Of a stretch of 64,000 bases of DNA, positions 1 through 8,823 are shown piece by piece. The translations under genes and the position numbers were made by a program. Source of the DNA: Pseudomonadota bacterium (GTDB taxonomy: Bacteria > Pseudomonadota > Alphaproteobacteria > Sphingomonadales > Sphingomonadaceae); contig JAJZQN010000007.1 of NCBI GenBank assembly GCA_021847605.1, positions 62,001 to 126,000 on the forward strand, in the 5' to 3' direction. The notes under the pieces are model-generated. The model did not search any database. It saw nothing but the letters and a program-made list of their open reading frames with translations, and was not told the origin of the DNA. Position 1 is the stretch's first letter. Each line of letters opens with the position of its first letter.

Positions 1-1196
1 TGGCCGATCTGGGCGCCGAAATCCGTTGGGCCTCGTGCAACATCTTTTCCACGCAGGATCATGCCGCCGCCGCCATCGCTGCACGCGGCATCCCCGTCTT
101 CGCCGTGAAGGGTGAGACGCTGGAAGAATATTGGGATTATGTCATCCGTATCTTCGACTGGGGTGACACGACCTGCAACATGATCCTGGACGATGGCGGT
201 GATGCCACCATGTTCGCCCTGTGGGGTGCGCGCGTCGAAGCCGGGGAAGAATTGTTCGCCCCGACCAACGAAGAAGAAGAAATCTTCGTCGCTACGCTGA
301 AGCGCTTCCTGGCTGAACGTCCCGGCTACCTGACCCAGACGGTTGCCGCCATCAAGGGCGTGTCGGAAGAAACCACCACCGGCGTTCACCGCCTTTATGA
401 ACTGGCGAAGAAGGGCAAGCTGCCTTTCCCCGCCATCAACGTGAACGACAGCGTCACCAAGTCGAAATTCGACAATCTTTATGGTTGCAAGGAATCGCTG
501 GTGGACGCCATCCGTCGCGCCACCGACGTCATGCTGGCCGGCAAGATCGCCTGCGTCGCCGGTTTCGGTGACGTTGGCAAGGGTTCGGCGGCCTCGCTCC
601 GCAACGGTGGCGCTCGCGTTCTCGTAACCGAAGTCGACCCCATCTGCGCGCTTCAGGCCGCGATGGAAGGTTATGAGGTCGTGACGATGGAAGACGCCGC
701 CAAGCGCGCCGACATCTTCGTCACCGCCACCGGCAACGCCGACGTCATCACGCTCGACCATATGCGCGAGATGAAGAATATGGCGATCGTCTGCAACATC
801 GGCCATTTCGACAGCGAAATTCAGATTGCCGCGCTGTCGAATCAGAAGTGGACCGAAATCAAGCCGCAGGTCGACGAAGTCGAATTCGCCGATGGCAAAA
901 AGATCATCGTTCTGGCCAAGGGCCGTCTCGTCAATCTGGGCTGCGCCACCGGCCACCCCAGCTTCGTGATGTCCTCGTCCTTCACCAATCAGGTTCTGGC
1001 CCAGATCGAACTGTGGACCGGCGCCGACAAGTATAAGAACGAAGTCTATGTGCTGCCCAAGCATCTGGACGAAAAGGTCGCCGCGCTGCACCTCGAAAAG
1101 CTGGGCGTGAAGCTCAGCAAGCTGACCCAGAAGCAGGCCGACTATATCGGCGTCAGCACCGAAGGCCCGTTCAAGCCGGACCATTATCGCTACTGA
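1..1196 (+). CDS. ahcY: Adenosylhomocysteinase (5' truncated by window edge)
   Basis: The reading frame is open from base 3, so the N-terminus lies outside the window; the first visible residues read [19 protein letters not shown], a diagnostic SAH hydrolase segment. The enzyme is cytoplasmic and NAD-dependent, and cleaves S-adenosylhomocysteine to adenosine and homocysteine, relieving product inhibition of methyltransferases. Visible marks are the NAD-binding Rossmann segment [20 protein letters not shown], the substrate segment [12 protein letters not shown] and the conserved C-terminal [10 protein letters not shown] strong hairpin with a T-run follows the stop, so the gene probably ends its own transcript. 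Identification is secure; any upstream SAH riboswitch would lie outside the window. Confidence 0.98.
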   Translation, partial: ADLGAEIRWASCNIFSTQDHAAAAIAARGIPVFAVKGETLEEYWDYVIRIFDWGDTTCNMILDDGGDATMFALWGARVEAGEELFAPTNEEEEIFVATLKRFLAERPGYLTQTVAAIKGVSEETTTGVHRLYELAKKGKLPFPAINVNDSVTKSKFDNLYGCKESLVDAIRRATDVMLAGKIACVAGFGDVGKGSAASLRNGGARVLVTEVDPICALQAAMEGYEVVTMEDAAKRADIFVTATGNADVITLDHMREMKNMAIVCNIGHFDSEIQIAALSNQKWTEIKPQVDEVEFADGKKIIVLAKGRLVNLGCATGHPSFVMSSSFTNQVLAQIELWTGADKYKNEVYVLPKHLDEKVAALHLEKLGVKLSKLTQKQADYIGVSTEGPFKPDHYRY

Positions 1197-1206
1197 TGCG
1201 ATCCCG

Positions 1207-1241
1207 GGGGAGGGCGCCAATGCGCTCTCCCCTTTGCTTTT
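1207..1241 (+). terminator. Rho-independent terminator after ahcY
   Basis: An 11-bp stem (1207-1217 with 1222-1232, one G-T wobble) closes a CAAT loop and is followed by TTTGCTTTT. It lies 10 bases after the ahcY stop, and divL begins about 125 bases further on. This is the most canonical intrinsic terminator in the window. Confidence 0.8.
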
Positions 1242-1365
1242 GCCTATCCGACATAATCGGACAAATCTTTTGCATGGCGTCCTTTTCGCCGCCGTCAAGT
1301 TGCGATAGTCCGATTCAGATTATGACCATCGACAGGCAGGCTGGGCCATATTGGGGCGCTACGTC

Positions 1366-3714
1366 ATGACGACGCTGACGCCGCTTGCCACCCTTATTCT
1401 GGGCATCGTTCTGGCGGGATGGCTGGGTGCGGCCGTGTGGGCCTTGCTCAGTGGCCAGAGGATGCGCCACACCGGCACACAGGCGCAGGGCAGGCTCGAC
1501 CGACTCGCTGCCCTGCTGGCGTCTGCGCCGGCCGCGCCCATCATCATTCATTCGGACGGCCGCCTTGAGGCGGCAGATCGCGTCGCGAAATGGCTGGGCA
1601 AAGCGCGTGTGCCTGCTTTCGTTTCAGAACTGACCGCTGAAGATGGCGGACTTATCCCTGATGATGCCGCCGCCCTCGCGCGTGAAATTGCTTCGGCTCA
1701 ACGTGCGGGTAAGAGCTTTTCCCTGCCCGTACGGGGCAGCGATTCCTCCCGCCTGCTGCTTGTCCGCGGTGCGCCTGCTTCGCCGGAAATGGCTGGTAAT
1801 GGCGGCGTATTGCTTTGGATTTTCGACGCGACAGACAGCCAGGCGGAAATTCAGGCTCTCAGGGCGCATGTCGACCAACTCCGCGATGCGCTGGAGGCGC
1901 TGGCTGGACTGGTCGAGGCTGCACCTTTCCCCATGTGGCATCGCACGCCCGACCTGCGCCTCAGCCTCGTCAATACCGCCTATGTTCGCGCCGTCGATGC
2001 GCGCGATGCGCAGGATGTTATCGCTCAGGGCGCGGAACTGGTCGAGTCCGTGGGGGGGCTAACACCTCAAGCGGCTGCGGCGGATGCGGTCGAGCGCGAC
2101 GAAGCGGTGGAACGAATGGTTCCTGCCACCATCGATGGTGAACGGCGCACGATGAAGGTCGTGGACGTTCCGCTGGGCGCAGCCGGCGTTGCGGGTTATG
2201 CTGTCGACCAGCATGAACTGGAACAGGCGCGGGTCGAACATCGCCGATTGGAGGCTGTGCAGCGCGACCTGCTCGATCGCCTGTCCGCTGGCGTTGCCCG
2301 TTTTGGCCCGGATCGCACGCTACGTTTCTGGAACCAGCCCTTCATCAGCCTGTTCGGCCTGCATCAGGACGCGCTGAACGACGCCCCGCTGTTTGAACGT
2401 GTGCTGGATCAGATGCGCGACGCGCGGCGCCTGCCCGAACATCGGGATTTTCCGGCATGGCGCGCGGAGCGGCGTGACTGGTTCCTCTCACCTGACCCGC
2501 GTGAGGAAAACTGGCTGCTGGCGGACGGCACACATCTGCGCCTCTATGCCCAGCCTTTGCCCGATGGCGGCTTGCTCCTCATTTTCGAGGACCGTACCGA
2601 ACAGGTCCAACTGTCCAGTGCGCGTGACACATTGCTGCGGGTCCGCACGGCAACCTTCGACAATCTGTTCGAATCCATCGGCGTCTTTTCTGCCGATGGC
2701 CGTCTTCAGATGTGGAACAGCCGGTTCCGCACCATCTGGGGCGTTGCCGAGGAATTGCTCGCCACCCATCCTCGCATCGACGATCTGATGCGCGAAGTGC
2801 AGGCGCTTCTCGCCAAGCCGCAGCAGGCCACACTTGTTCGAGAGCTTGTTCGCGCGGCGACTGTGGAGCGCAAGCAGCGCATGGGCCATGTTGGCTTCGC
2901 CGATGGCCGCATCTTCGAATTCGCAGCCATTCCTCTGCCCGACGGCAACGCTCTTTTCACCATGCTCGATGTTACCGACAGCCGCCGGGTCGAACAGGTG
3001 CTGCGCGACCGGAACGAGGCACTGGAACAGGCGGATCAGGTCAAGACCGCGTTCGTCACCAACATGAGTTACGAACTGCGTACTCCGCTGACTACCATCG
3101 CGGGTTTTGCCGAGATGATGAGCGCAGGCTATGCTGGCGAACTCAGCCCATCGGCGCAGGGTTATGTCGATGGCATTCTCCAAAGCACCAGCCGCCTGTC
3201 CATGCTGATCGACAATGTTCTGGATCTGACGCAGGGCGAAGCCGGAACATTGCCGATCGAGCGCACGACTGTTGATCTGGCAGCGATTGCCCGCGACAGC
3301 GCAGACCGCGCCCGTCCCGACGCCGCCGCCAAGGGTATCGATCTGGCCATCACGCTCGACCCGACGTTGGGAGAGGTGCAGGGAGACGTTCGACGGATCG
3401 GTCAGGCCATCGATCATCTGCTGGAAAATGCCGTGCGCTATTGCACCAAGGGCGCCCGCATTCTCATCCATGGCGACGGCACCAGCGAAAAAGCGCGCAT
3501 CGTCGTGTCCGACAATGGCCCCGGCATCGCCGCCAAGCAGCAATCGACCATCTTCGACGCCACGGTCCGCGCCGGGCATGCCCGTGCGGGTGGAAAGGCC
3601 GGCATCGGCCTGCCTCTGGCCCGACAACTGGCGCAGGCACATGGCGGCGATCTGCAACTCGTATCGCAACCGGGACAGGGAACGATGGTCGTCATCGAAT
3701 TGCCGCGTGGCTGA
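1366..3714 (+). CDS. divL: DivL-like cell-cycle tyrosine-type sensor kinase
   Basis: The 782-aa product has an N-terminal membrane helix (about residues 5-25), several PAS-like segments and a C-terminal HisKA/HATPase core. The phospho-acceptor motif reads MSYELRTPL: Tyr569 (codon TAC at 3070) replaces the usual histidine, the hallmark of Caulobacter DivL (Tyr550). ATP-binding boxes are kept (LLENAVRY, DNGPGIA, GGKAGIGLPLAR). In Caulobacter, DivL works with the CckA-ChpT-CtrA phosphorelay and DivK to time the cell cycle; a similar role here is inferred. I chose the ATG at 1366; a TTG at 1351 in frame is possible. The stop overlaps the tsaE start, so it heads the tsaE-amgK-murU-addBA run. Confidence 0.85.
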   Translation: MTTLTPLATLILGIVLAGWLGAAVWALLSGQRMRHTGTQAQGRLDRLAALLASAPAAPIIIHSDGRLEAADRVAKWLGKARVPAFVSELTAEDGGLIPDDAAALAREIASAQRAGKSFSLPVRGSDSSRLLLVRGAPASPEMAGNGGVLLWIFDATDSQAEIQALRAHVDQLRDALEALAGLVEAAPFPMWHRTPDLRLSLVNTAYVRAVDARDAQDVIAQGAELVESVGGLTPQAAAADAVERDEAVERMVPATIDGERRTMKVVDVPLGAAGVAGYAVDQHELEQARVEHRRLEAVQRDLLDRLSAGVARFGPDRTLRFWNQPFISLFGLHQDALNDAPLFERVLDQMRDARRLPEHRDFPAWRAERRDWFLSPDPREENWLLADGTHLRLYAQPLPDGGLLLIFEDRTEQVQLSSARDTLLRVRTATFDNLFESIGVFSADGRLQMWNSRFRTIWGVAEELLATHPRIDDLMREVQALLAKPQQATLVRELVRAATVERKQRMGHVGFADGRIFEFAAIPLPDGNALFTMLDVTDSRRVEQVLRDRNEALEQADQVKTAFVTNMSYELRTPLTTIAGFAEMMSAGYAGELSPSAQGYVDGILQSTSRLSMLIDNVLDLTQGEAGTLPIERTTVDLAAIARDSADRARPDAAAKGIDLAITLDPTLGEVQGDVRRIGQAIDHLLENAVRYCTKGARILIHGDGTSEKARIVVSDNGPGIAAKQQSTIFDATVRAGHARAGGKAGIGLPLARQLAQAHGGDLQLVSQPGQGTMVVIELPRG

Positions 3715-4165
3715 CGCCGAACTGCTTCTGACCGGAGAACAGGCTATGCTTGCCTTTGGCGAGCGTATCGCTCGGGAAGCGCGCATCGGCGATGTCATCG
3801 CGCTGGAAGGTGGCCTGGGCGCTGGCAAGACGACGCTGGCGCGTGGCATCCTCGCCGGTCTTGGCCTGGCAGGAGAAGCGCCCAGCCCCAGCTTTGCGAT
3901 CGTTCAGCCCTATGACATTCCCGAAGTCCGCTTGCCCGTAGCGCATGTCGATCTTTATCGCCTGGATGGCGTGGAGGAGACGGAGGAGCTGGCGCTCGGC
4001 GATTATCTGATGGACAGCCTGTTGCTGATCGAATGGCCTGATCGATTGGGTGACGCCCTTTGGCCGCATGCGCTGCACCTCACCATAATGGCGGATGGAG
4101 ATGACGCTCGGCGCTTGACAGCGAACGTGCCGCCCGCTTGGACGGAAAGATGGTCCCAACTATGA
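3707..4165 (+). CDS. tsaE: tRNA t6A biosynthesis ATPase TsaE
   Basis: The 152-aa P-loop protein TsaE drives the TsaB-TsaC-TsaD cycle that makes N6-threonylcarbamoyladenosine at position 37 of ANN-decoding tRNAs. Seen here are the Walker A motif GGLGAGKTTLARG, the conserved PSPSFAIVQPY and HVDLYRL segments, and LIEWPDRLG near the C-terminus. I place the start at GTG 3707, which overlaps the divL stop by 8 bases; the upstream extension of the open frame is antisense-like low-complexity sequence and is not part of the gene. The 3' end overlaps amgK in an ATGA arrangement. Confidence 0.92.
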   Translation: MADAELLLTGEQAMLAFGERIAREARIGDVIALEGGLGAGKTTLARGILAGLGLAGEAPSPSFAIVQPYDIPEVRLPVAHVDLYRLDGVEETEELALGDYLMDSLLLIEWPDRLGDALWPHALHLTIMADGDDARRLTANVPPAWTERWSQL

Positions 4166-5151
4166 TCCCGCCTGCCGCTGCACCTGCTTTCCTCGCCCGT
4201 GCGGGCTGGGAAGGTGCCGACATATTGCCGCTTGCCGGCGATGCATCCTTCCGTCGCTATTTTCGCGTCGTCGATGGTGCGCGCCGTGCCGTGCTGATGG
4301 ATGCGCCGCCTCCGCATGAAGATCCGCGCCCCTTCATCGCCATTGCGGGGCATCTGAACACTCACGGCTTTGCCGCGCCGGAAATACTGGCCCGCGACCT
4401 CGACCTCGGTCTTGTTCTGATCGAGGATTTCGGGGATCTGCGCCTGAAGGAACATGTCGAAGAACAGCCAGCGGACGAACTGGCCGTTTACACCCGTGCG
4501 ATAGATTTGCTGGTCGATCTTCACGCCTTTCCCGCCGCCGAAGACCTGGCGCCATATGATCGCGCCGTATATCAGCGGGAAACGGGATTACTGACCGAAT
4601 GGTATTGCCCTGCCGTCAACCTGACCGTTGATGAGGCCGGCTATATAGCGGCATGGAATGCTGTACTCCCCATCGTGGAAGCATCCGCCTCACCAGCCGT
4701 CACGGTCCTGCGCGATTATCACGCCGAAAATATCATGCTGATCGATCGTCCGACGTCCCATGGGCTTGGCCTGCTGGATTTTCAGGACGCCCTTGCCGGG
4801 CACCCGGCCTATGATCTCGTCTCTCTGCTTCAGGACGCCCGTCGCGACGTCCCCCCCGCGCTGGAGGCTGCCATGGTCGAACGCTATCGCGCGCTCGCTA
4901 ATCCACCTGCAGATTTCGATGCGGCCTATGCGGTATTGGGCGCGCAGCGCAATGCGAAGATCATCGGCATTTTCACCCGTCTGTGGAAACGGGATGGCAA
5001 GGCACGCTACCTCTCGTTTTTGCCGCGCATGTGGGCGCTGCTGGAACGCGACCTGGCCCATCCCGCCCTTGCCCCTGTGGCGGAATGGTTCGCCACCAAC
5101 ATCCCGACACAGTATCGCCACGGCGCGCTTCAGGAGTTTGCCGCGGCATGA
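4162..5151 (+). CDS. amgK: Sugar kinase AmgK, aminoglycoside phosphotransferase fold
   Basis: The 329-aa APH/ChoK-fold kinase begins with the nucleotide loop GDASFRRYFRV. It carries the catalytic-loop variant RDYHAENIM and the metal-binding segment LLDFQDAL. Immediately downstream lies a MurU-type nucleotidyltransferase, and this pairing defines AmgK, which phosphorylates N-acetylmuramate (and GlcNAc) at C1. Together the two enzymes turn recycled MurNAc into UDP-MurNAc without de novo synthesis, a route linked to intrinsic fosfomycin resistance in Pseudomonas. The start is ATG 4162, overlapping the tsaE stop; ATG 4150 is an alternative. It ends in an ATGA overlap with murU. Substrate is inferred from family and neighbour. 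Confidence 0.85.
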   Translation: MIPPAAAPAFLARAGWEGADILPLAGDASFRRYFRVVDGARRAVLMDAPPPHEDPRPFIAIAGHLNTHGFAAPEILARDLDLGLVLIEDFGDLRLKEHVEEQPADELAVYTRAIDLLVDLHAFPAAEDLAPYDRAVYQRETGLLTEWYCPAVNLTVDEAGYIAAWNAVLPIVEASASPAVTVLRDYHAENIMLIDRPTSHGLGLLDFQDALAGHPAYDLVSLLQDARRDVPPALEAAMVERYRALANPPADFDAAYAVLGAQRNAKIIGIFTRLWKRDGKARYLSFLPRMWALLERDLAHPALAPVAEWFATNIPTQYRHGALQEFAAA

Positions 5152-5858
5152 TCAACACAGCCATGCTGATGGCCGCGGGCCTTGGCAAACGGATGCGTCC
5201 GCTCACCGCCACCCGGCCCAAGCCGCTGGTGAAGGTGGCGGGCAAACCGCTGATGGATCATGCGCTTGACCGGATGGAAGCGGGTGGCATCAGGAAGGTG
5301 GTGGTGAACGTCCACTATCTCGCCGACACGGTGGAGGCGCATCTCGCTGCCCGTCGCTGCGGTTTGCAGTTCACCGTGTCGGATGAACGCGCCAAGCTGC
5401 TGGAAACCGGCGGTGGCCTCATGAAGGCGAAGCCGCTGCTGGGCGACCAACCGATTTTTTGCGTCAACAGCGACAATTACTGGGTCGATGGCCCGTCCGA
5501 AACCTTTGCCATGATGCGCCGCATATGGAACCCCGATATCATGGACGCGCTGCTGCTCGTCGTGCCGCAGGCCCGCGCCTATTGCCACGCGGGGCAGGGG
5601 GATTTTCATATGGATGCCAATGGCCGCCTGACCCGGCGCAAAGCCGGTCATGTCGCGCCCTTCGTCTATATCGGCATTCAGATTATTTCGCCAAAGCTGT
5701 TTGTCGATCCGCCAGCCGATGTCTTTTCCACGAATATTTTCTGGAATCGCGCAATGGCGGAGGGACGTCTGTTCGGCGTCTCTCATCAGGGCATCTGGTT
5801 CGATGTCGGCACGCCTCAGGCCATTCCGGTGGTGGAAACCGTGTTGGCCCATGGCTGA
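5148..5858 (+). CDS. murU: MurNAc-1-phosphate uridylyltransferase MurU
   Basis: The 236-aa nucleotidyltransferase carries the signature AAGLGKRMRPLT followed by PKPLVKVAGKPL, the sugar-phosphate nucleotidyltransferase fingerprint. A metal-binding NSDNYW segment lies near residue 105 and the C-terminal WFDVGTP is typical of the family. MurU joins MurNAc alpha-1-phosphate, made by AmgK, to UTP, giving UDP-MurNAc for peptidoglycan. The start at ATG 5148 overlaps the amgK stop by 4 bases, and the stop overlaps the addB start by 8 bases, so translation is probably coupled. It could be mistaken for a mannose-1-phosphate guanylyltransferase, but size and context favour MurU. Confidence 0.87.
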   Translation: MINTAMLMAAGLGKRMRPLTATRPKPLVKVAGKPLMDHALDRMEAGGIRKVVVNVHYLADTVEAHLAARRCGLQFTVSDERAKLLETGGGLMKAKPLLGDQPIFCVNSDNYWVDGPSETFAMMRRIWNPDIMDALLLVVPQARAYCHAGQGDFHMDANGRLTRRKAGHVAPFVYIGIQIISPKLFVDPPADVFSTNIFWNRAMAEGRLFGVSHQGIWFDVGTPQAIPVVETVLAHG

Positions 5859-8823
5859 CAGGGGCCGACCGGCACTTTACTCGATCCCGGCGCATCGCGC
5901 CTTCGCCGACGCACTGGTGGCGGGCATATTGGCGCGCCATGGTGGCGACCCGCTGAAACTGGCGCAGGGCATGGTCCTGCTGCCCAGCAATCGCGCCGTT
6001 CGCGCCGTCAGCGACGCATTTGTCCGGCAATCGGGTGGTGGCCTTCTCTTGCCTCGCCTCGTCCCCATCGGCGACCCCGACCTGGGGGAACAGGTCGGCG
6101 GCGCGCTCGATCCGTTGGGGCAGGGCGATGATTTGCCTCCCGCCATCGCGCCCGTTCGCCGCCTGATGATCCTTGCCCGACTGGTGCAGGAAACCAAGGG
6201 TGGCATTGATGCCGGGCAGGCGTTGCAACTGGGGCAGGCGCTCGGCGCGGTGCTGGATCAGATGCAGGTGGAACGGGTGCCGGTCGATGCTTTGCATAAG
6301 CTCGATCTGGACAGCGATCTTTCCACTCACTGGCAAAGCTCGCTTGCGCTGTTCGACATTCTCCTGACGCGCTGGCCGGCCGAACTGGGCCGTCTTGGTT
6401 GCATCGATCTTGCCGACCGCCGCAACCGGCTGTTCGACCGCTTGGCCAAACGCTGGACCGACGTGCCGCCGGCCGGTTTCGTCATAGCGGCCGGCATATC
6501 GAGTACGGCCCCCGCTGTAGCCGGGCTGCTGCGCTGCATATCGCACATGGCTGATGGCATGGTCGTCTTCGCCGGGCTGGACCAGCATATGGATGAGGAT
6601 GCCTGGGATGCCATTGGCCCGTTCGCGCCTCACCCCGTCACGGGCCAGACGCCGGCGCCGCATGAAACGCATCCGCAATATGCACTCAAACACCTGCTCG
6701 ACCGGATGAGTTCCACCCGCGATGATGTGGCCCAATGGCGTTGGGGCAGTGAGCATGACGCCCGCGCCGTGCGTGGCCGCAACATTTCCAACGCGATGTT
6801 GCCTCCGCTGCTCACCAGCCGATGGCGTGATCTCAAAACGCCTGATCGTGCGCTTGCCGGAGTAGAGGCGCTGGACGTCGCCACCCCCGGCGAGGAGGCA
6901 CAGGCTATCGCCATCGCTTTGCGGGAAGCCTTGGAAACGCCCGGCCGTACTGCTGCATTGGTAACGCCTGATCGTCAGCTTGCTACCCGCGTTTCTGCCC
7001 ATCTGCGCCGATGGGGCATAGAGGCCGACGATTCCGCTGGTCAGCCGCTCTCGCGCCTGCCTCCCGGCACTTTGCTCATCGCTCTGGCCCAGGCACTGTC
7101 GGAGCGGTTTGCGCCCGTCGCGCTCCTGACCTTGCTCAAGCACCCTCTGGTCATGCGGGGCGAGGGGCGCCTTTCCTGGCTCGACGGGGTGCGTGCGCTC
7201 GATCTGCTGTTGCGAGGTCCGCGTCCGCAGGCTGGTCTTGTCGGCATCGATCAGTTGCTGGCCTCTCCGTCCGGATATGACCGGCAACAGACGGAACGTG
7301 ACAAGGTTCGCGCATGGTGGCCCACCGCTCGCGCCTTGCTCGAACCGCTGGAGGCCGCCTTTCTGGCCGCACCCGATCTGAGCGCTCAGCTTGCTGCCCT
7401 GCGCGAAGGCTCCGGCTCGCTTACCGCAGACGCCATATGGAGCGGCCATCAGGGGCAGGCTGCCGCCGACCTTTTCGCCGATATGGAGGCATGGGCGGCA
7501 GAAGGTCCGCGCGCAGCCGATATTCGCGCCCTGCCGGTGCTGATGGACCAGATGCTGGGCGGGGTATCGGTTCGCCCGCCACAGGGCGGTCATCCCCGCA
7601 TTTCCATTTTCGGCCTGATCGAAGCACAGTTGCAGCAGTTTGATCTGATGGTGCTGGGTGGCCTGAACGAAGGCACCTGGCCCGGCCTGCCATCCCCCGA
7701 CCCATGGCTTGCACCACGTATCCGTCGCGAACTGGGCCTGCCCGGCCTTGAAACGCGCATCGGCCTTGCTGCCCATGATTTCGCGAGCGCACTGGGGGCG
7801 CCCCGCGTCCTTATCACGCGCGCCCGGCGCGGTAGCGGCGGCCCTGCGGTCGCATCTCGCTTCTGGCTACGGCTCAAGGCAATGGCCGGCCCGCAATGGA
7901 AGGACGCCGGTCATTATGCCGCGCTCGCACGCGCCATCGATCGCCCGGCCGACCATCATCCCGCCTCGCGTCCATCGCCAGTGCCGCCATTGTCCGTTCG
8001 TCCCCGCCGCCTGCCTGTCACGGACGTGGACCGGCTCAAGGCCGATCCTTACGCCTTCTATGCCAAACGGGTGCTGGGCCTGCTCCGCCTTGATCCCGTG
8101 GATGCAGATGCCGGCCCGGCCTGGCGCGGTACCGCCGTTCACGAAATCCTGCAACATTGGGCGGAAGAGGGCGCGCTGGATCCCGGTTCGCTCGAGCAAC
8201 GCGCGCAGGCGATGTTCGACCGTCCAGAAGTTCACCCCTTGCTAAAAGCCCTGTGGCAACCGCGCCTGATGGAGGCGATCAAATGGATCGCCGAACAGGT
8301 CGCTTCGGATAAGGCGGAAGGACGCGCCATCCTGGCCGTGGAACAGGAGGGCAGGGCAGAAGTCGCGGGCGTCACGCTGACCGGCAAGGCGGACCGTATC
8401 GATCGCCTGCCCGGCGGCACTTTGGGCATTATCGATTATAAGACAGGCAAGCCACCGAGCGCGAAACAGGTTGCGGCCGGCTATGCGCTGCAACTCGGCC
8501 TGCTGGGTGTCATCGCCGAACATGGCGGGTTCGCGGGGCTGGGCGATCAGCCGACGGCGGGCGATTTCGAATATTGGTCGCTCGCCAAAAAGGGCGACCA
8601 GTTCGGCTATCGCGAAAGTCCGGCCCATCCGACCGGCGCACGCGACAAGGTGGTGACGAGCGAATTTACGGCCCATGCCCACGCCCATTTCGAACAGTTG
8701 GTGAACGACTATCTTTTGGGGGCAACTGGCTTCACGGCACAACTTAACCCCGAAGTCGCCAATTATGGCGATTATGACCAGCTCATGCGGCTGGAGGAAT
8801 GGTATGGGCGCGACCATGGCTAA
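5851..8823 (+). CDS. addB: Double-strand break repair protein AddB (alphaproteobacterial type)
   Basis: AddB (990 aa) is the nuclease and Chi-recognition partner of AddA in the RecBCD-like helicase-nuclease that resects double-strand ends for RecA. The N-terminus has an inactivated helicase-like fold (VLLPSNRAVRAVSDAF). Mid-protein LGGLNEGTWPGLPSPDPWL is a family mark. The C-terminus holds the PD-(D/E)XK nuclease (GKADRIDRL, GIIDYKTGKPP). Start ATG 5851 overlaps murU; the open frame extends further upstream but only as a shadow of murU. The stop overlaps the start of addA. Identification is firm. Confidence 0.95.
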   Translation: MADRGRPALYSIPAHRAFADALVAGILARHGGDPLKLAQGMVLLPSNRAVRAVSDAFVRQSGGGLLLPRLVPIGDPDLGEQVGGALDPLGQGDDLPPAIAPVRRLMILARLVQETKGGIDAGQALQLGQALGAVLDQMQVERVPVDALHKLDLDSDLSTHWQSSLALFDILLTRWPAELGRLGCIDLADRRNRLFDRLAKRWTDVPPAGFVIAAGISSTAPAVAGLLRCISHMADGMVVFAGLDQHMDEDAWDAIGPFAPHPVTGQTPAPHETHPQYALKHLLDRMSSTRDDVAQWRWGSEHDARAVRGRNISNAMLPPLLTSRWRDLKTPDRALAGVEALDVATPGEEAQAIAIALREALETPGRTAALVTPDRQLATRVSAHLRRWGIEADDSAGQPLSRLPPGTLLIALAQALSERFAPVALLTLLKHPLVMRGEGRLSWLDGVRALDLLLRGPRPQAGLVGIDQLLASPSGYDRQQTERDKVRAWWPTARALLEPLEAAFLAAPDLSAQLAALREGSGSLTADAIWSGHQGQAAADLFADMEAWAAEGPRAADIRALPVLMDQMLGGVSVRPPQGGHPRISIFGLIEAQLQQFDLMVLGGLNEGTWPGLPSPDPWLAPRIRRELGLPGLETRIGLAAHDFASALGAPRVLITRARRGSGGPAVASRFWLRLKAMAGPQWKDAGHYAALARAIDRPADHHPASRPSPVPPLSVRPRRLPVTDVDRLKADPYAFYAKRVLGLLRLDPVDADAGPAWRGTAVHEILQHWAEEGALDPGSLEQRAQAMFDRPEVHPLLKALWQPRLMEAIKWIAEQVASDKAEGRAILAVEQEGRAEVAGVTLTGKADRIDRLPGGTLGIIDYKTGKPPSAKQVAAGYALQLGLLGVIAEHGGFAGLGDQPTAGDFEYWSLAKKGDQFGYRESPAHPTGARDKVVTSEFTAHAHAHFEQLVNDYLLGATGFTAQLNPEVANYGDYDQLMRLEEWYGRDHG

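Noticed and set aside
1247-1261. TCCGA/TCGGA inverted repeat before divL as an operator
   Set aside because: Only 5 bp per arm; too short to support without conservation data.
2488-3849. 453-codon minus-strand open frame across divL and tsaE
   Set aside because: It is antisense to clear kinase motifs and has no family-like segment; a by-product of GC-rich codon use.
5683-7776. 697-codon minus-strand open frame across murU and addB
   Set aside because: It is antisense to well-supported genes and its composition (many His, Arg, Gln) is typical of a shadow.
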